A DNA stretch of 7,057 nucleotides from Bacillota bacterium (lineage in GTDB: Bacteria; Bacillota; Clostridia; Christensenellales; Pumilibacteraceae), in assembly GCA_009787685.1 (NCBI GenBank), contig WQSV01000074.1:1-7057 (forward strand), in the 5' to 3' direction. Shown here one piece after another: positions 6,901-7,057 of the stretch. Position 1 is the first letter of the stretch. The number at the start of each line of letters is the position of its first letter. The position numbers and the translations under genes were made by a program. Below the pieces are notes generated by a model. That model had not been told where the DNA came from. It did not search any database and saw only the letters and a list, made by a program, of their open reading frames with translations.

Positions 6901-7057
6901 ATGAAAAAAAATACACAAAAAAAACTAAACTTTGAGAAAATGCATGGACTTGGCAATGACTATATCTTCTTTGATTGCCTTGACGAACCAATTGAAAATA
7001 TGAGGGACGTTGCAAAAAAACTCTCAAATAGACACTTTAGCATAGGTGGAGACGGTG
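6901..7057 (+). CDS. dapF: Diaminopimelate epimerase, N-terminal fragment (cut by window edge)
   Basis: The first 52 codons of DapF, which converts LL-diaminopimelate to meso-diaminopimelate for lysine and peptidoglycan synthesis. The fragment has the hallmark FEKMHGLGNDYIFFD (residues 11-25), including the conserved Asn19 that contacts substrate in this family, and SNRHFSIGGDG (42-52). Both catalytic cysteines fall beyond the window, so activity cannot be judged. ATG 6901 gives a Lys-rich leader of about ten residues before the conserved core; the later ATG at 6940 would remove the conserved residues before HGLGND and is less likely. The gene begins one nucleotide after the phosphoglucomutase stop, with a weak AAAAGG 12 nt upstream, so it should be co-transcribed. 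Confidence 0.93.
   Translation, partial: MKKNTQKKLNFEKMHGLGNDYIFFDCLDEPIENMRDVAKKLSNRHFSIGGDG

Noticed and set aside
1..7057. CRISPR array, insertion sequence, phage or defence genes
   Set aside because: No spaced direct repeats, transposase, integrase or terminal repeats were seen; every substantial plus-strand frame is a recognisable metabolic or transport gene.

Overview
The window reads as ordinary chromosomal DNA from a low-GC bacterium, most likely an uncultured or gut-type member of the Bacillota (Clostridia-like). This rests on an AT-rich sequence, strong AGGAGG-type ribosome binding sites, TGA used as a stop (standard code), and the low-GC Gram-positive flavour of the maltodextrin transport proteins. 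The lineage is an inference; no rRNA or other taxonomic marker is present.

All genes lie on the plus strand in two blocks. Block 1 (start of window to 5005) is a tightly packed maltodextrin uptake and breakdown operon. It holds a cytoplasmic neopullulanase/cyclomaltodextrinase-type GH13 glycosidase (6-1316, probably cut by the left edge), a maltose/maltodextrin-binding lipoprotein (1321-2805), and two membrane permease subunits of the MalF type (2802-4133) and MalG type (4130-5005). The genes are 4 nt apart or overlap by the 4-nt ATGA pattern, so they should be co-transcribed and translationally coupled. No ATP-binding subunit is encoded here.

A 232-nt AT-rich spacer (5006-5237) separates the blocks. 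It holds a near-consensus SigA-type promoter directly against the next gene, a weaker candidate promoter upstream, and two imperfect AT-rich inverted repeats. There is no convincing Rho-independent terminator.

Block 2 has an alpha-phosphoglucomutase (5238-6899) followed one nucleotide later by the 5' end of dapF, diaminopimelate epimerase (6901 to the window edge). The pathway logic is that the binding protein and permeases import maltodextrins, the GH13 enzyme cuts them inside the cell, and phosphoglucomutase interconverts glucose-1-phosphate and glucose-6-phosphate. DapF belongs to lysine/peptidoglycan synthesis and seems to be linked by transcription only.

I found no mobile element, CRISPR array, RNA gene or clearly novel system. 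The best second-look item is that the strong phosphoglucomutase promoter sits so close to the only usable ATG that its mRNA would be nearly leaderless, although other genes here have classic Shine-Dalgarno sites.
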